From contig NZ_AGRW01000051.1 in NCBI RefSeq assembly GCF_000255555.1, positions 124,001-188,000 on the forward strand: 64,000 nt of DNA, given 5' to 3'. Within the stretch, counting starts at the first letter, position 1. Each line of letters opens with the position of its first letter. The position numbers were made by a program, and so were the translations under genes. The DNA is from Treponema saccharophilum DSM 2985 (GTDB lineage Bacteria > Spirochaetota > Spirochaetia > Treponematales > Treponemataceae). Shown here in pieces: positions 25,579 through 34,033 of the stretch. Under the pieces are notes generated by a model. That model ran no database searches. It was not told the DNA's origin and saw only the letters and a list, made by a program, of their open reading frames with translations.

Positions 25579-28302
25579 ATGGGAACTCTCATCAATTCGC
25601 TCGTTATATACCCGCTTACGCAAATAATCGAGCTTGTTTTCATGTTCTGCAAAAAACTTTTTGACGATACAGGCTTCGCAATAATCGGCGTAAGCTGTGC
25701 GGTTTCGCTTCTCACGCTTCCGCTTTATATAGTCGCGGAGCACTGGCAGCAGATAGAGAGAAACAAGCAGAAAGCCATGAAAAGCCAGATTGAAAAAATC
25801 AAGGCTGTTTTCAAAGGCAACGAGCAGTACATGATTCTTTCCACCTATTACAGGCAGCAGCATTACCACCCGATAATGGCGCTGCGCTCTGCGTTCGGCC
25901 TCCTGATTCAGATTCCGTTTTTTACGGCGGCATACGCGTGCCTGAGCCACATGACGGCTTTGCAGGGGCACAGCTTTCTGTTCATCAGAGACATGGGCGC
26001 CCCCGACTCCCTTTTCATGATTGGAGCTTTCCATGTGAACGTTCTTCCAATCCTTATGACCATAATAAATATGGTGAGCGGAACGATTTACACGCGAGGA
26101 TTCCCCATAAAAGACAAGCTTTATACGTACGGGCTGGCTCTTATCTTCGTCATCATTCTCTACGATTCGCCGGCAGGGCTCGTAATGTATTGGACGATGA
26201 ACAATTTGTTCTCCCTCGTCAAAAACATATTCTACAAGATGCGGCATCCTGTAAAAGCGCTTTACTACATCGCCTGCGCGCTCGTCACAGCCCTTATCAT
26301 ATGGATTTTTGCGGCACATGTCCTTTCAATTACGAGGGCGCTGCTGGTCAGTTTCGTTTTCGCTTTGGTTTACCCGGCTCCATTGTACGTACGCTTCGCG
26401 AACTGGCTCATCGACAATCCATACACTTCGCTGAGGGACAATTTCAAACTGCGCCTTTCTTTGTTCGCAGTTTCCGCAGTCGCGCTTACGCTCCTTTTAG
26501 GGTATTTCATTCCGACGAACCTCATCGCGTCCTCCCCGGAGGAATTCAGCGGCATAGACGGCATCGGGAACCCGATGTTTTTCGTGAAGAACACCCTTTC
26601 ACAGGCCGCGGGATTCTGCCTTGTCTGGGCCTCATTGATATTTTTCCTTTACCACGAGCGAATGCAGACTTTGATTGCGACGGGGCTTTCAATCATTTTC
26701 GGAATGTGCATCCTCAACAATTTCGCGTTCCCGGAAGACTACGGCAACCTGTCGAAGCTCCTCATATTCACCGATATCGGAACAGTTGATTCCACTCCAA
26801 TAAAAATAGCAATCAACGCGCTGGCTCTTGCAATTTTTGCGGCCGCACTCTTTTTCGTCTTCAAATGCAACAAAACGAAAATTTTCAACAGCGTTCTTTC
26901 CCTTGCGGCAATCAGCCTATTCGGCATGGGAGTAATGAACAGCGTGACAATCACGAAGGGCTACAAATCATATGAGGAAAAAGTAAAGGCGAACGGCATT
27001 GCCTCAATGTCAAAAATCGAGCCCATTTTCCATTTGTCGAAAACAGGGAAAAACGTCCTCTACATATACTTGGACAAAGCCCAGAACAGGTATATTGAGG
27101 AAATGTTCAGGGAGATACCGGAGCTTCAGGAGCAGTTCTCAGGATTCACCCTTTACAAGAATACAGTCTCATTTAACGGGCATACGCTTCTCGGCGCGCC
27201 GTCCGTTTATGGAGGATATGAATACACGCCGGAAGCGATGAACGCCCGCAGCGACGTTTCATTGGTAGACAAGCAGAACGAATGCCTTCTTGTCCTTCCT
27301 AGAATATTCACCGAGCAGACGGACGGAAACTGGTCCGCGACAGTAACGGATTCCACCTGGGCCAATTACAGCTGGACGCCAGACCTTTCCATTTATAAAG
27401 GCTATCCGAGCATCGATGCGCACCTTACCGATGCGGTTTACCTTGATTTGTGGTACAAAGAGCATCAGGACACGGCTCAAATTTCAGTCACATCGGACAC
27501 GCTCAAAAGGAACATACTGTGGTACGGATTTTTCAAATCCTCACCGCTTTTCCTGAGACCGGCCTTTTACAATGATGGCGTCTATTGGTCGGCAAACAAA
27601 ACGAACGATGATTTCAACGATTACCTGAACGGATATTCCGTCCTGGATTATCTGAAGCGCTTCACGGATTTCAACGCCTCAAAGGAAAATGTGTACATCA
27701 ACCTCACGAACAACTGTCCCCACGACTCGCTGTTTCTCCAGGCGCCGGAATACAGGCCTTCCTCAAAAATCACGAACAAAGGCACATCTTCATTCGCCAA
27801 CGACTCCCTGTACCATTCGAACGCCGGAGCAATACGCAGAATCGGAGAGTGGTTCCAATACCTGAAATCAGAAGGAGTTTATGACAACTGCAGAATCGTT
27901 CTGGTTGCGGATCACGGGAGCTCCGGCAAGGAAGGGGAATACGTCTGGGATGAGAAGTTCGAGAAAATGCAGCCTGGCCACTATCACCCGCTCCTCATGT
28001 TCAAGGACTTCAATGAGTCAGGAAATCTGAAAGTCAACACCGATTTCATGACCAATGCGGACACGCCGCTTCTGCTGACACAGGGAATCGTTGACAATCC
28101 GACAAACCCATTTACAGGAAAAAAACTTGAAGCCGACAAGGAAAACGGCGCATTGATTTGCACCTCAGACATTTTTATGCCATACCAAAACAGCAGCAAG
28201 TATGTATTCACGGTCAAAGACGACCAATGGCTACGGGTCAGCGGGAATATATTTGATTCCGCAAACTGGTCTTTTGAACCTCATAAACAGGAGAAAAAAT
28301 AA
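25579..28302 (+). CDS. YidC-like membrane domain fused to an LtaS-like phosphatase/transferase domain
   Basis: 907 residues. Residues 1-230 resemble a YidC/Oxa1 insertase core (LTQIIELVFMFCKKLF, MALRSAFGLLIQIPFFTAAY, FAPD-like loop, YTYGLALIFVIILYDSPAGL, YWTMNNLFSLVKN). Residues 235-475 hold several more helices. From about 490 the domain is an alkaline-phosphatase/sulfatase fold: metal site D499 in YIYLDKAQ, likely nucleophile Thr536 in NGHTLLGAPS, and D778-H779 in VADHGSSG. Lipoteichoic-acid synthases and phosphoethanolamine transferases share this fold. It overlaps the next gene (TAATG). It could move phospho-substituents onto the glycan outside the inner membrane. Confidence 0.78.
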   Translation: MGTLINSLVIYPLTQIIELVFMFCKKLFDDTGFAIIGVSCAVSLLTLPLYIVAEHWQQIERNKQKAMKSQIEKIKAVFKGNEQYMILSTYYRQQHYHPIMALRSAFGLLIQIPFFTAAYACLSHMTALQGHSFLFIRDMGAPDSLFMIGAFHVNVLPILMTIINMVSGTIYTRGFPIKDKLYTYGLALIFVIILYDSPAGLVMYWTMNNLFSLVKNIFYKMRHPVKALYYIACALVTALIIWIFAAHVLSITRALLVSFVFALVYPAPLYVRFANWLIDNPYTSLRDNFKLRLSLFAVSAVALTLLLGYFIPTNLIASSPEEFSGIDGIGNPMFFVKNTLSQAAGFCLVWASLIFFLYHERMQTLIATGLSIIFGMCILNNFAFPEDYGNLSKLLIFTDIGTVDSTPIKIAINALALAIFAAALFFVFKCNKTKIFNSVLSLAAISLFGMGVMNSVTITKGYKSYEEKVKANGIASMSKIEPIFHLSKTGKNVLYIYLDKAQNRYIEEMFREIPELQEQFSGFTLYKNTVSFNGHTLLGAPSVYGGYEYTPEAMNARSDVSLVDKQNECLLVLPRIFTEQTDGNWSATVTDSTWANYSWTPDLSIYKGYPSIDAHLTDAVYLDLWYKEHQDTAQISVTSDTLKRNILWYGFFKSSPLFLRPAFYNDGVYWSANKTNDDFNDYLNGYSVLDYLKRFTDFNASKENVYINLTNNCPHDSLFLQAPEYRPSSKITNKGTSSFANDSLYHSNAGAIRRIGEWFQYLKSEGVYDNCRIVLVADHGSSGKEGEYVWDEKFEKMQPGHYHPLLMFKDFNESGNLKVNTDFMTNADTPLLLTQGIVDNPTNPFTGKKLEADKENGALICTSDIFMPYQNSSKYVFTVKDDQWLRVSGNIFDSANWSFEPHKQEKK

Positions 28303-29546
28303 TGAATGTCTTTCTATTATATATTGACCCGGGCACGGGCAGCATGCTTTTTTCGGTCTGCATCGGTGTAGCAGCCACGCTATTTTTTCTGGCAAGAGCA
28401 TTATGGCTGAAACTGCAGCTGTTCTTTACGGGCGGGAAAGCGAAGGCCGACACAAACACAAAAAAATATGTAATCTACAACGAAGGCAGACAATACCTGA
28501 ATTGTTTCAAGCCGGTTCTTGACGCATTCGAAAAACGCGGGACTGAGGTCTTTTATCTGACATCAATGGAGAACGACCCGCTCCTCAACGAGCCTTACAA
28601 ATTCGTAAAGGGCGAATACATAGGCGAAGGAAACAAGGCTTTTGCCCGCCTGAACATGCTCAGCGCCGGTGTCGTATTAATGACGACCCCGGGACTCGAC
28701 GTTTACCAGATGAAAAGGAGCAAAACCGTAAAGCATTATGCGCACCTGCGGCATGGCTCAGGGGATGCGACAATGTACCGCCTTTACGGAATCGATTACT
28801 TCGACTCGGTTCTTCTTACGGGCGACTATCAGAAAGACGACCTGCGCTATCTGGAAAAATCGCGGGGCTTAAAAGAGAAGGAGCTCGTTACGGTAGGATG
28901 CACATACCTTGATGAGCTGAAGAAAAAGATGGAGCAGATTCCCGCGGAAGAGAACCATGCGTTTACCGTTCTTCTCTGCCCTTCATGGGGTCCGAGCGCT
29001 ATTCTTTCAAAGTACGGAGAAAAACTGCTCACACCGCTTATTGAGACAGGCTGGCATATAATCGTCCGCCCACATCCTCAGTCAAAAAAGTCGGAAAGCG
29101 AGATGCTCGAACGCCTTCAGAAAAAATATGAGTCATTCCCAAACATCGAATGGAATTTCGACAGGGACAATATCTACGCGCTAAAACGTGCAGACATTAT
29201 GATTTCGGACTTCTCTTCTGTCATTTATGACTACACCTTCCTGTGCGACAAGCCCGTCATGTATGTAAATGCCGACCTTGATTTGCGAATCTACGACGCA
29301 AGCGAAGTATACGATGAGGACGGCTCGAACAAACGGATATGGCAGTTCACGACACTTGAAAAAATCGGAATCGAACTGAAAGAAGAGCAGTTCACGGACA
29401 TAAAAAATGTAATTCAGAATGCGAGCGACTCCCCCGTTCTTGCGGCTGCCCGCGCCAAGGCAAAATCTGAGGCGTGGATGCACATAGGGGAGGCTGGCGA
29501 CAGGGTCTGCCAGTTCATGATTGACAAAGTTGAGGAAAAGCAATAA
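28302..29546 (+). CDS. CDP-glycerol glycerophosphotransferase-family protein (TagB/TagF-like)
   Basis: 414 residues. One N-terminal membrane helix (about 5-32), then a GT-B-like Glyphos_transf domain: VKHYAHLRHGSGDATMYRLY, LLTGDYQKDDLRYL, TVGCTYLDEL, VRPHPQSKKSESEM and DIMISDFSSVIYDYTFL. Family members transfer polyol-phosphate from CDP-activated donors in teichoic-acid-like polymers. The ATG overlaps the previous stop by one base, so the fusion protein and this enzyme are made together. Confidence 0.85.
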   Translation: MNVFLLYIDPGTGSMLFSVCIGVAATLFFLARALWLKLQLFFTGGKAKADTNTKKYVIYNEGRQYLNCFKPVLDAFEKRGTEVFYLTSMENDPLLNEPYKFVKGEYIGEGNKAFARLNMLSAGVVLMTTPGLDVYQMKRSKTVKHYAHLRHGSGDATMYRLYGIDYFDSVLLTGDYQKDDLRYLEKSRGLKEKELVTVGCTYLDELKKKMEQIPAEENHAFTVLLCPSWGPSAILSKYGEKLLTPLIETGWHIIVRPHPQSKKSESEMLERLQKKYESFPNIEWNFDRDNIYALKRADIMISDFSSVIYDYTFLCDKPVMYVNADLDLRIYDASEVYDEDGSNKRIWQFTTLEKIGIELKEEQFTDIKNVIQNASDSPVLAAARAKAKSEAWMHIGEAGDRVCQFMIDKVEEKQ

Positions 29547-29585
29547 CGGCAAACGCGATTTTTTTATAGGAGGAATAAGAAAATA

Positions 29586-30332
29586 ATGCAAGCAATAATC
29601 TTAGCGGCAGGAACAGGAAGCAGGCTCCGGCCTTTGACCGATACCGTTCCAAAGTGCATGGTAAAAGTAAATGGCATTCCCATGATTGAGCGAACGATAG
29701 ATGCTCTCGTCGCAGCCGGCATAAAAAAATTAATCATCGGGCTTGGCTACAAGAGCGAGGTCCTTAAGGATTTTATCCGGAGAACTTTTGATGAAAAACG
29801 CCTGAACGGGATGCAGATTGAATTCGGCGAGAACCCCGACTACGACAAAACGAACAACATATACTCGCTTTACCTTCTGAAAGAGTTCTTCAAAGCTGAT
29901 GACACCCTGCTCATAGAAAGCGACCTTGTTTACAAGCCGGAGGTCTTAAAGGACCTTGTGAACGCGGAGGACAAGAATCTCGCCGTAGTAAGCCGCTGGG
30001 AAGACTGGATGGACGGAACGGTAACGCTTCTGAACAAGGACGATGAAATCACAAACTTCATCGTCAAGAAGAATCAGAAAAACGAGGAAAAGCCATCTTA
30101 CTACAAAACGGTCAACATTTATAAATTCTCCAAAGAATTCACAAACACCTATTATCTGCCGTTCCTTGAGACGTTCATGAATGTCTTCGGAAAGAATTCG
30201 TATTATGAGACATGCCTTAAGTTCATCTCAGAAACCGATTCAAGCCTTCTCAAGGGATTCAAAATCGACCAGGGAATCTGGTACGAAGTGGACAATCAGG
30301 AGGATTTGAAAGAGGCTGAAAAGCGGTTTTAA
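29586..30332 (+). CDS. LicC/PntC-like phosphocholine or phosphonate cytidylyltransferase
   Basis: 248 residues. AAGTGSRLRPLTDTVPKCM is the nucleotidyltransferase signature. DKTNNIYSLYLLKE, TLLIESDLVY and YYKTVNIYKFSKEF are closer to LicC (CTP:phosphocholine) and PntC (CTP:2-aminoethylphosphonate) than to sugar-1-phosphate enzymes. PntC from Treponema denticola is, from memory, fused to a transaminase; here the domain stands alone. It would activate the small phospho-group that the two preceding genes could transfer. AGGAGGAA lies 11 nt before the ATG. Confidence 0.8.
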   Translation: MQAIILAAGTGSRLRPLTDTVPKCMVKVNGIPMIERTIDALVAAGIKKLIIGLGYKSEVLKDFIRRTFDEKRLNGMQIEFGENPDYDKTNNIYSLYLLKEFFKADDTLLIESDLVYKPEVLKDLVNAEDKNLAVVSRWEDWMDGTVTLLNKDDEITNFIVKKNQKNEEKPSYYKTVNIYKFSKEFTNTYYLPFLETFMNVFGKNSYYETCLKFISETDSSLLKGFKIDQGIWYEVDNQEDLKEAEKRF

Positions 30333-30353
30333 TCGGTTTTCCGCCGCAGGTTC

Positions 30354-30394
30354 TGCCGAATCAGGATTTTTCCGTCCGATTCGGCATTTTTTTT
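30354..30394 (+). terminator. Rho-independent terminator
   Basis: TGCCGAATC (30354-30362) pairs with GATTCGGCA (30378-30386), followed by eight T. It closes the phospho-decoration module, so the genes after 30400 need another promoter. Confidence 0.9.
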
Positions 30395-30454
30395 GCGGTT
30401 CGCCAGAAAACGGCGATGTAGAAACAATCCGGCAAAAAATATATTCTGTCCGGC

Positions 30455-31540
30455 ATGATTCTCATAAACGGAAATTTTCTTTGCAGGAACCTCACGGGAA
30501 TCGAGCGGTTCGCATTCGAGACGTGCAGGCAGCTGGACATCATTCTGGCGGAGAAAAACGCATCGGGCATCGAGTTCTCGATTCTGGTGCCGAACAACGC
30601 AAAAACCGTTCCCGAATTCAGGAACATCCATACGATATTGTCGGAAAAGCCCCTCAAGAGCTTCCCGAAATGGGATATGTTTGAGATTGCGATGGAGGCA
30701 AAGAAGCGCAATGCCGTTCCGCTCAACTTCTCCAACACTGCCCCGCTCGGAAAAAAAAGCGGAATATGCTTCATCCACGACATTTACGCGCACGACTTCC
30801 CGGGGGATTTCGTGACATTCAAGGACAGGCTCATCCGCGCGTACAGCTGCCTCCATTACAGGAACATCGCGAAAAACGCGCGGCTCATCCTCACCGTTTC
30901 CGAATTCAGCAAGAAGCAGATTCAAAAAGCATACAAGACGGACGCCGAGCGCATCATTGTCGTCCCGAACGGGTGGGAGCATTTCAATTCCGTAGCCGAG
31001 GACAACGGGATTTTCAGCAGGTTCCCGCAGCTTGCCGAGAACAGGTTCTTTTTCACGCTCGGAAGCCTTCAGAAAAGGAAGAACCTGCGCTGGATTCTTG
31101 AATACGCAGCAGGAAACCCGGAGCAGACGTTCGCGATTTCCGGGAAGGCGATAGGCGGAATGAAATCCACGGAGCTGGGGGACATCAGGAAACTCCGGAA
31201 CGTCGTTCTTCTGGGATATGTTTCCGACAGCGAGGTAAAAGCGCTCATGAAGAGATGCGAGGCATTCGTGTTCCCTTCGTATTACGAGGGGTTCGGCATT
31301 CCGCCGCTCGAGGCGCTCTCCGCGGGCGCAAAGATTATCGTCTCAAAGAACGCGAGCCTCCCAGAAATTTACGGAAACGCGGCGGCTTACATAGACGCCT
31401 GCGACACGAACTGCAGCCTTCCCGACCTGGCGGAAAAGCCCATAAAGAAAGAGGACGTCGACGGCGTGCTGCGGAAATACACGTACCGGAACGCCGCTGA
31501 AAAATTGTACGAAGCGGTATCCAAAATCGAGGACAACTAA
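30455..31540 (+). CDS. GT4-type glycosyltransferase
   Basis: 361 residues. GFGIPPLEALSAGAKIIVS carries the E-x7-E motif, FFFTLGSLQKRKNLRWIL starts the nucleotide-binding domain, and CFIHDIYAHDFPG belongs to the N-terminal domain. These place it among mannosyl/rhamnosyl-type GT4 enzymes. No ribosome-binding site is visible; TATATT (30440-30445) ends 9 bp before the ATG, so the mRNA may be nearly leaderless. From here on the sequence is GC-rich like the core genome. Confidence 0.86.
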   Translation: MILINGNFLCRNLTGIERFAFETCRQLDIILAEKNASGIEFSILVPNNAKTVPEFRNIHTILSEKPLKSFPKWDMFEIAMEAKKRNAVPLNFSNTAPLGKKSGICFIHDIYAHDFPGDFVTFKDRLIRAYSCLHYRNIAKNARLILTVSEFSKKQIQKAYKTDAERIIVVPNGWEHFNSVAEDNGIFSRFPQLAENRFFFTLGSLQKRKNLRWILEYAAGNPEQTFAISGKAIGGMKSTELGDIRKLRNVVLLGYVSDSEVKALMKRCEAFVFPSYYEGFGIPPLEALSAGAKIIVSKNASLPEIYGNAAAYIDACDTNCSLPDLAEKPIKKEDVDGVLRKYTYRNAAEKLYEAVSKIEDN

Positions 31541-31571
31541 ATCCCGAACAGAAAACAGAACGACAGTCATC

Positions 31572-31592
31572 CGCCCGCTCGCGGGCGTTTTT
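31572..31592 (+). terminator. Rho-independent terminator
   Basis: CGCCCGC-TC-GCGGGCG (31572-31587) followed by TTTTT. It ends the single-gene unit 30455-31540. Confidence 0.85.
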
Positions 31593-31746
31593 ATCGGCGG
31601 GAACTTCAGATTGTGCCTTCCCCGTCATGGCGGAGAAGGCTCGAAGACGTGACGCACTCGGCAGTAGCGACATCACGGACGATGCCCTGCTCGGCACGGT
31701 GGCTCGACGGGGAATGTGATGAAGGATGAGCGGATTTTTCCCGCTC
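31593..31746. other. GC-rich intergenic stretch with inverted repeats, no gene seen
   Basis: 154 bp between a terminator and the next promoter. GCCTTC (31615-31620) pairs with GAAGGC (31634-31639 region), and CGTGA/TCACG form a second arm pair downstream. It is not tRNA-like. It could be a small structured RNA or decayed coding sequence. Confidence 0.3.
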
Positions 31747-31775
31747 TTCAAGAGGTCGCGAAAAAAATGTATAAT
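31747..31775 (+). promoter_or_regulatory. Sigma-70-type promoter, near-leaderless
   Basis: TTCAAG (31747-31752), 17 bp, TATAAT (31770-31775). The ATG at 31785 is 9 bp beyond the -10 box, giving a leader of only about 3 nt. Confidence 0.65.
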
Positions 31776-31784
31776 CCCGAAAAT

Positions 31785-32906
31785 ATGAAAGTTGCTATTG
31801 TTCACGATTGGCTCGTCAACTACGGCGGTGCCGAGCGCGTCGTCGAGGCGATGCTGTCCCTCTACCCCGATGCGGACATATACACGCTTGTATACGACGA
31901 AAAGAAGATGGGGCGCATCTTCCCGAAGGAAAAAGTCCGCACATCGTTCGTCCAGAAAATACCTGGCTCAACAAAAATATATACGAAACTCCTCACGCTC
32001 ATGCCGAAAGCATTCGAGTCGTTCGACTTCTCCGGATACGACCTCGTGCTCTGCTCGTCGTCGAGCTGCGCGAAGGGCGTCATAACGCCGCCCTCCGTCC
32101 CGCATATCGCCTACATCCACTCGCCCATGCGCTACGCATGGGACCAGTTCTTCGAATACAGGAAGCGGAGCGGCTCGCTGACGAGGCTTTTCATGGACAG
32201 ATGGATGATGGGCATCCGGCTCTGGGATTTCGTCTCGAGCCAGAGAATCGACTCGATAATCGCGAATTCGGCCTACATCGCGCGCAGGATAAAGAAATAC
32301 TGGAACCTCGACTCGAAAGTCATCTTCCCGCCGGTGGACACGCAGCGTCTCCGCCCCAACGGGAAGCCGAGCGAGGATTTCTTCGTCGTCTTCTCGCGCT
32401 TCGTCCCGTACAAGAGGATTGACCTCGCGATACGGGCATGCGGCGAGACAGGAAAGAAGCTCGTCGTAATCGGCGGCGGGAGCCAGGAAAAGGAGCTCAG
32501 GGAAATCGCGTCGCTCTACAAGGGCGCGGACATCACATTCACCGGGCGGATAAAGGACGACGAGGTGATGGATTATCTGCAGCGGTGCCGCGCGCTCATT
32601 TTCTGCGCGGAGGAGGACTTCGGGATAATACCCGTCGAGGCGCAGGCGTGCGGAAGGCCGGTCATCGCGTTCGGGAAAGGCGGCGCGCTCGAGACGGTTG
32701 TCGACGGGAAGACCGGCGTCTTCTTCGGCCACCAGTCCGCGGACGCGCTGATGATTGCGATGGAAAAATTCGAGGAGCTGGAGCGGAACGGGGCGTTCGT
32801 CCCGGAGAAGATTGCGGAGCACGCGAAATCGTTCTCGACGGAGCGGTTCTGCGCGCAGTTGAGGGAACACATAGAGGGGATCCTTTCGGAAAAAGAAAAA
32901 TGCTGA
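31785..32906 (+). CDS. GT4-type glycosyltransferase (WbaZ/mannosyltransferase-like)
   Basis: 373 residues. MKVAIVHDWLVNYGGAERV is the classic N-terminus of this group, FSRFVPYKRIDLAIRAC starts the C-terminal domain, and FCAEEDFGIIPVEAQACG holds the E-x7-E motif. The start is placed at this methionine, not at 31716, because it matches family N-termini and a perfect -10 box would lie inside a longer gene. It overlaps the next transferase by 7 nt. Confidence 0.9.
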   Translation: MKVAIVHDWLVNYGGAERVVEAMLSLYPDADIYTLVYDEKKMGRIFPKEKVRTSFVQKIPGSTKIYTKLLTLMPKAFESFDFSGYDLVLCSSSSCAKGVITPPSVPHIAYIHSPMRYAWDQFFEYRKRSGSLTRLFMDRWMMGIRLWDFVSSQRIDSIIANSAYIARRIKKYWNLDSKVIFPPVDTQRLRPNGKPSEDFFVVFSRFVPYKRIDLAIRACGETGKKLVVIGGGSQEKELREIASLYKGADITFTGRIKDDEVMDYLQRCRALIFCAEEDFGIIPVEAQACGRPVIAFGKGGALETVVDGKTGVFFGHQSADALMIAMEKFEELERNGAFVPEKIAEHAKSFSTERFCAQLREHIEGILSEKEKC

Positions 32907-33997
32907 AAATCGCTATTGACTGCCGGATGATCGGCTCGGGGGGCATCGGCTCCTACATTTCGGAACTTGTGCCGTGGCTTTTGGAGGAGCACGAATGCCT
33001 CCTCATCGGAACGCACGAGCAGTGCATGGATTTCGTCAGGATGAAGAACGTCGAGTTCTGCTTCTGCGACGTGAAGCCCTTCTCGTTCGACGAGATGTTC
33101 ATGTTCCCGAAGGAAGTCCTCGAAAAAATCCACCAGTACGATTTCTTCTTCACGCCGTACTGCAACATACCGGGCGGCATAAGAATTCCCGTCTTCTCGA
33201 CCATACACGACGTCGTGTTCCTCGACGTGCCGTCGCTCACGGGCTTTCTCGGGCGGCTCGGGCGCAAATTCTTCTACCAGCGGGCGATAAACCTTTCGGA
33301 GGAGATATTCACCGTGTCGGAATTCTCCGCCTCGCGCATACGGGCGAACCTGCGGTGCACGAAGCCGATTTCGATAACGTACAACGCCGCGCCGTCATTC
33401 CTTTCGAAGGATGACGGGACGGAGAAGACAGAGAAGACGGGGACAATCCTCTTCGTGGGAAACATAAAGAAGCACAAGGGGCTGAAAACGCTCCTCGACG
33501 CGTTCGTACTCGCCGTGCGGGAAGGATTCCAGAAAAAGCTCCTCATCGTCGGAAACGCGGAGAACTTCCGCACGGGCGACGAGGAGACCGTGGCCCGCCT
33601 GCGCGAGCTTTCCGCGGAGCTTGAGGGAAAAATCGAGTTCACGGGGAAAGTCTCGAACGAGCAGATAAAGCAGCTCTACAAGGAGGCGGATTTCCTCGTG
33701 CAGCCGTCGCTCTACGAGGGATTCGGGATGCCGCCGCTCGAGGCGATGACGGTGGGGACGCCCGCTATTGTGTCGGACATTCCCGTGTTCAAGGAGATAT
33801 ACGACGGGTTCCCGGTGACGTTCTTCAAGGTGTCCGACCCGCGCGACCTTGCCGACAAGATGCTCGCGTTCAAGGGCGCGGCCGCGCCAGTCCCCGAGTC
33901 CCTCGCCGGGAAATATTCCTACAAAGTCTCCGCCGAGAAAATCGCCGGCGCGATGGAGCGGAGCGCGGAAGGAAAAAAGACGGCGGAACGCGACTGA
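32900..33997 (+). CDS. GT4-type glycosyltransferase
   Basis: 365 residues. IAIDCRMIGSGGIGSYISEL and STIHDVVFLDVP (N-domain), TILFVGNIKKHKGLKTLL, and QPSLYEGFGMPPLEAMTVG with the E-x7-E motif. The ATG 32900 overlaps the previous stop (ATGCTGA). An in-frame upstream extension to 32438 is the shadow of the previous gene. It pairs with the preceding gene as two consecutive transferases for one unit. Confidence 0.9.
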   Translation: MLKIAIDCRMIGSGGIGSYISELVPWLLEEHECLLIGTHEQCMDFVRMKNVEFCFCDVKPFSFDEMFMFPKEVLEKIHQYDFFFTPYCNIPGGIRIPVFSTIHDVVFLDVPSLTGFLGRLGRKFFYQRAINLSEEIFTVSEFSASRIRANLRCTKPISITYNAAPSFLSKDDGTEKTEKTGTILFVGNIKKHKGLKTLLDAFVLAVREGFQKKLLIVGNAENFRTGDEETVARLRELSAELEGKIEFTGKVSNEQIKQLYKEADFLVQPSLYEGFGMPPLEAMTVGTPAIVSDIPVFKEIYDGFPVTFFKVSDPRDLADKMLAFKGAAAPVPESLAGKYSYKVSAEKIAGAMERSAEGKKTAERD

Positions 33998-34033
33998 TTC
34001 CGGGAAAAAATTGAAAAAGGAAGATAAAAAAGC

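Noticed and set aside
31600-31720. Possible tRNA or small RNA gene in the spacer before the GT4 pair
   Set aside because: A GGCTCGAC segment vaguely recalls a T-loop, but no acceptor stem, anticodon arm or CCA-compatible fold can be drawn. Kept only as an unexplained structured spacer.
31716-31784. N-terminal extension of the GT4 gene to ATG 31716
   Set aside because: It would place a perfect -10 box inside the gene, and family members begin at the methionine at 31785.
32438-32899. N-terminal extension of the second GT4 gene
   Set aside because: It overlaps the preceding GT4 in another frame; the real N-terminus MLKIAIDCRM begins at 32900.
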